Assembly (NCBI GenBank): GCA_902779075.1
Contig: CACZAK010000240.1
Span: 1 to 6,654, forward strand
Reading direction: 5' to 3'
Origin: an uncultured bacterium
Lineage (GTDB): Bacteria > Verrucomicrobiota > Kiritimatiellia > RFP12 > UBA1067
Length of the DNA: 6,654 nucleotides
Within the stretch, counting starts at the first letter, position 1. Each line of letters starts with the position of its first letter. Below, one piece after another: positions 6,630 to 6,654 of this stretch. A model generated the notes under the pieces. It did no database searches. It worked only from the letters and a program-made list of their open reading frames with translations, and was not told the origin of the DNA. The translations under genes were made by a program, and so were the position numbers.

Positions 6630-6654
6630 ATGACAACTTTCAAGAACAACATTA
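6630..6654 (+). CDS. Possible start of a divergent gene, cut by the window edge
   Basis: An ATG at 6630 opens a plus-strand frame of eight codons (MTTFKNNI) to the window end. The AT-rich early codons after a GC-rich upstream region are typical of a translation start. A weak GGA (6620-6622) with a 7-nt spacer is the only ribosome-site candidate, and I see no good plus-strand promoter. The fragment is too short to assign; it may be chance. Confidence 0.15.

Noticed and set aside
1..6654. Mobile element, CRISPR array, defence system, tRNA or rRNA
   Set aside because: No transposase or integrase motifs, no spaced direct repeats, no attachment-like duplications and no RNA gene signatures were seen; base composition looks even across all five genes.

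Overview
This is a GC-rich, gene-dense bacterial window with four complete protein genes, one gene cut by the left edge, and a short intergenic region at the right edge. No tRNA, rRNA, CRISPR array, insertion sequence or phage gene was seen. Several traits would fit a Verrucomicrobiota/Kiritimatiellota/Lentisphaerota (PVC-type) gut or anaerobic bacterium: a secreted SGNH/GDSL esterase with two domains, a twin-arginine-type exported metallophosphoesterase, an acetogen-type C1 enzyme and hexuronate catabolism. This placement is an inference from gene style, not from a marker gene.

Left part, plus strand (1-4884): four tightly packed genes in one direction. They are the C-terminal three quarters of formate-tetrahydrofolate ligase (fhs), altronate dehydratase (uxaA), glutamate racemase (murI) and a secreted protein made of two tandem SGNH/GDSL esterase domains. 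The gaps are 18 nt, then a 44-nt overlap, then an ATGA start/stop overlap. This is the layout of one polycistronic, translationally coupled unit whose promoter lies outside the window. The products serve different pathways: C1 folate metabolism, hexuronate breakdown, D-glutamate for peptidoglycan, and de-esterification outside the cytoplasm. A uronate enzyme next to a secreted esterase fits use of acetylated plant polysaccharide, but nothing in the sequence proves the substrate.

Right part, minus strand (6475 down to 4904): a Tat-type, possibly lipid-anchored calcineurin-like metallophosphoesterase with a C-terminal extension of unknown function. It converges on the esterase gene, leaving only 19 nt between the two stop codons. 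It has its own well-formed promoter (TTGCAA-17-TAGAAT) and Shine-Dalgarno site. Just upstream of that promoter is a G-run array on the coding strand that fits a G-quadruplex pattern.

I did not find a clearly new multi-gene system. The points most worth following up are the two-active-site esterase, the unavoidable uxaA/murI overlap, the uncharacterised metallophosphoesterase with its extra domain, and the G-run array upstream of its promoter.
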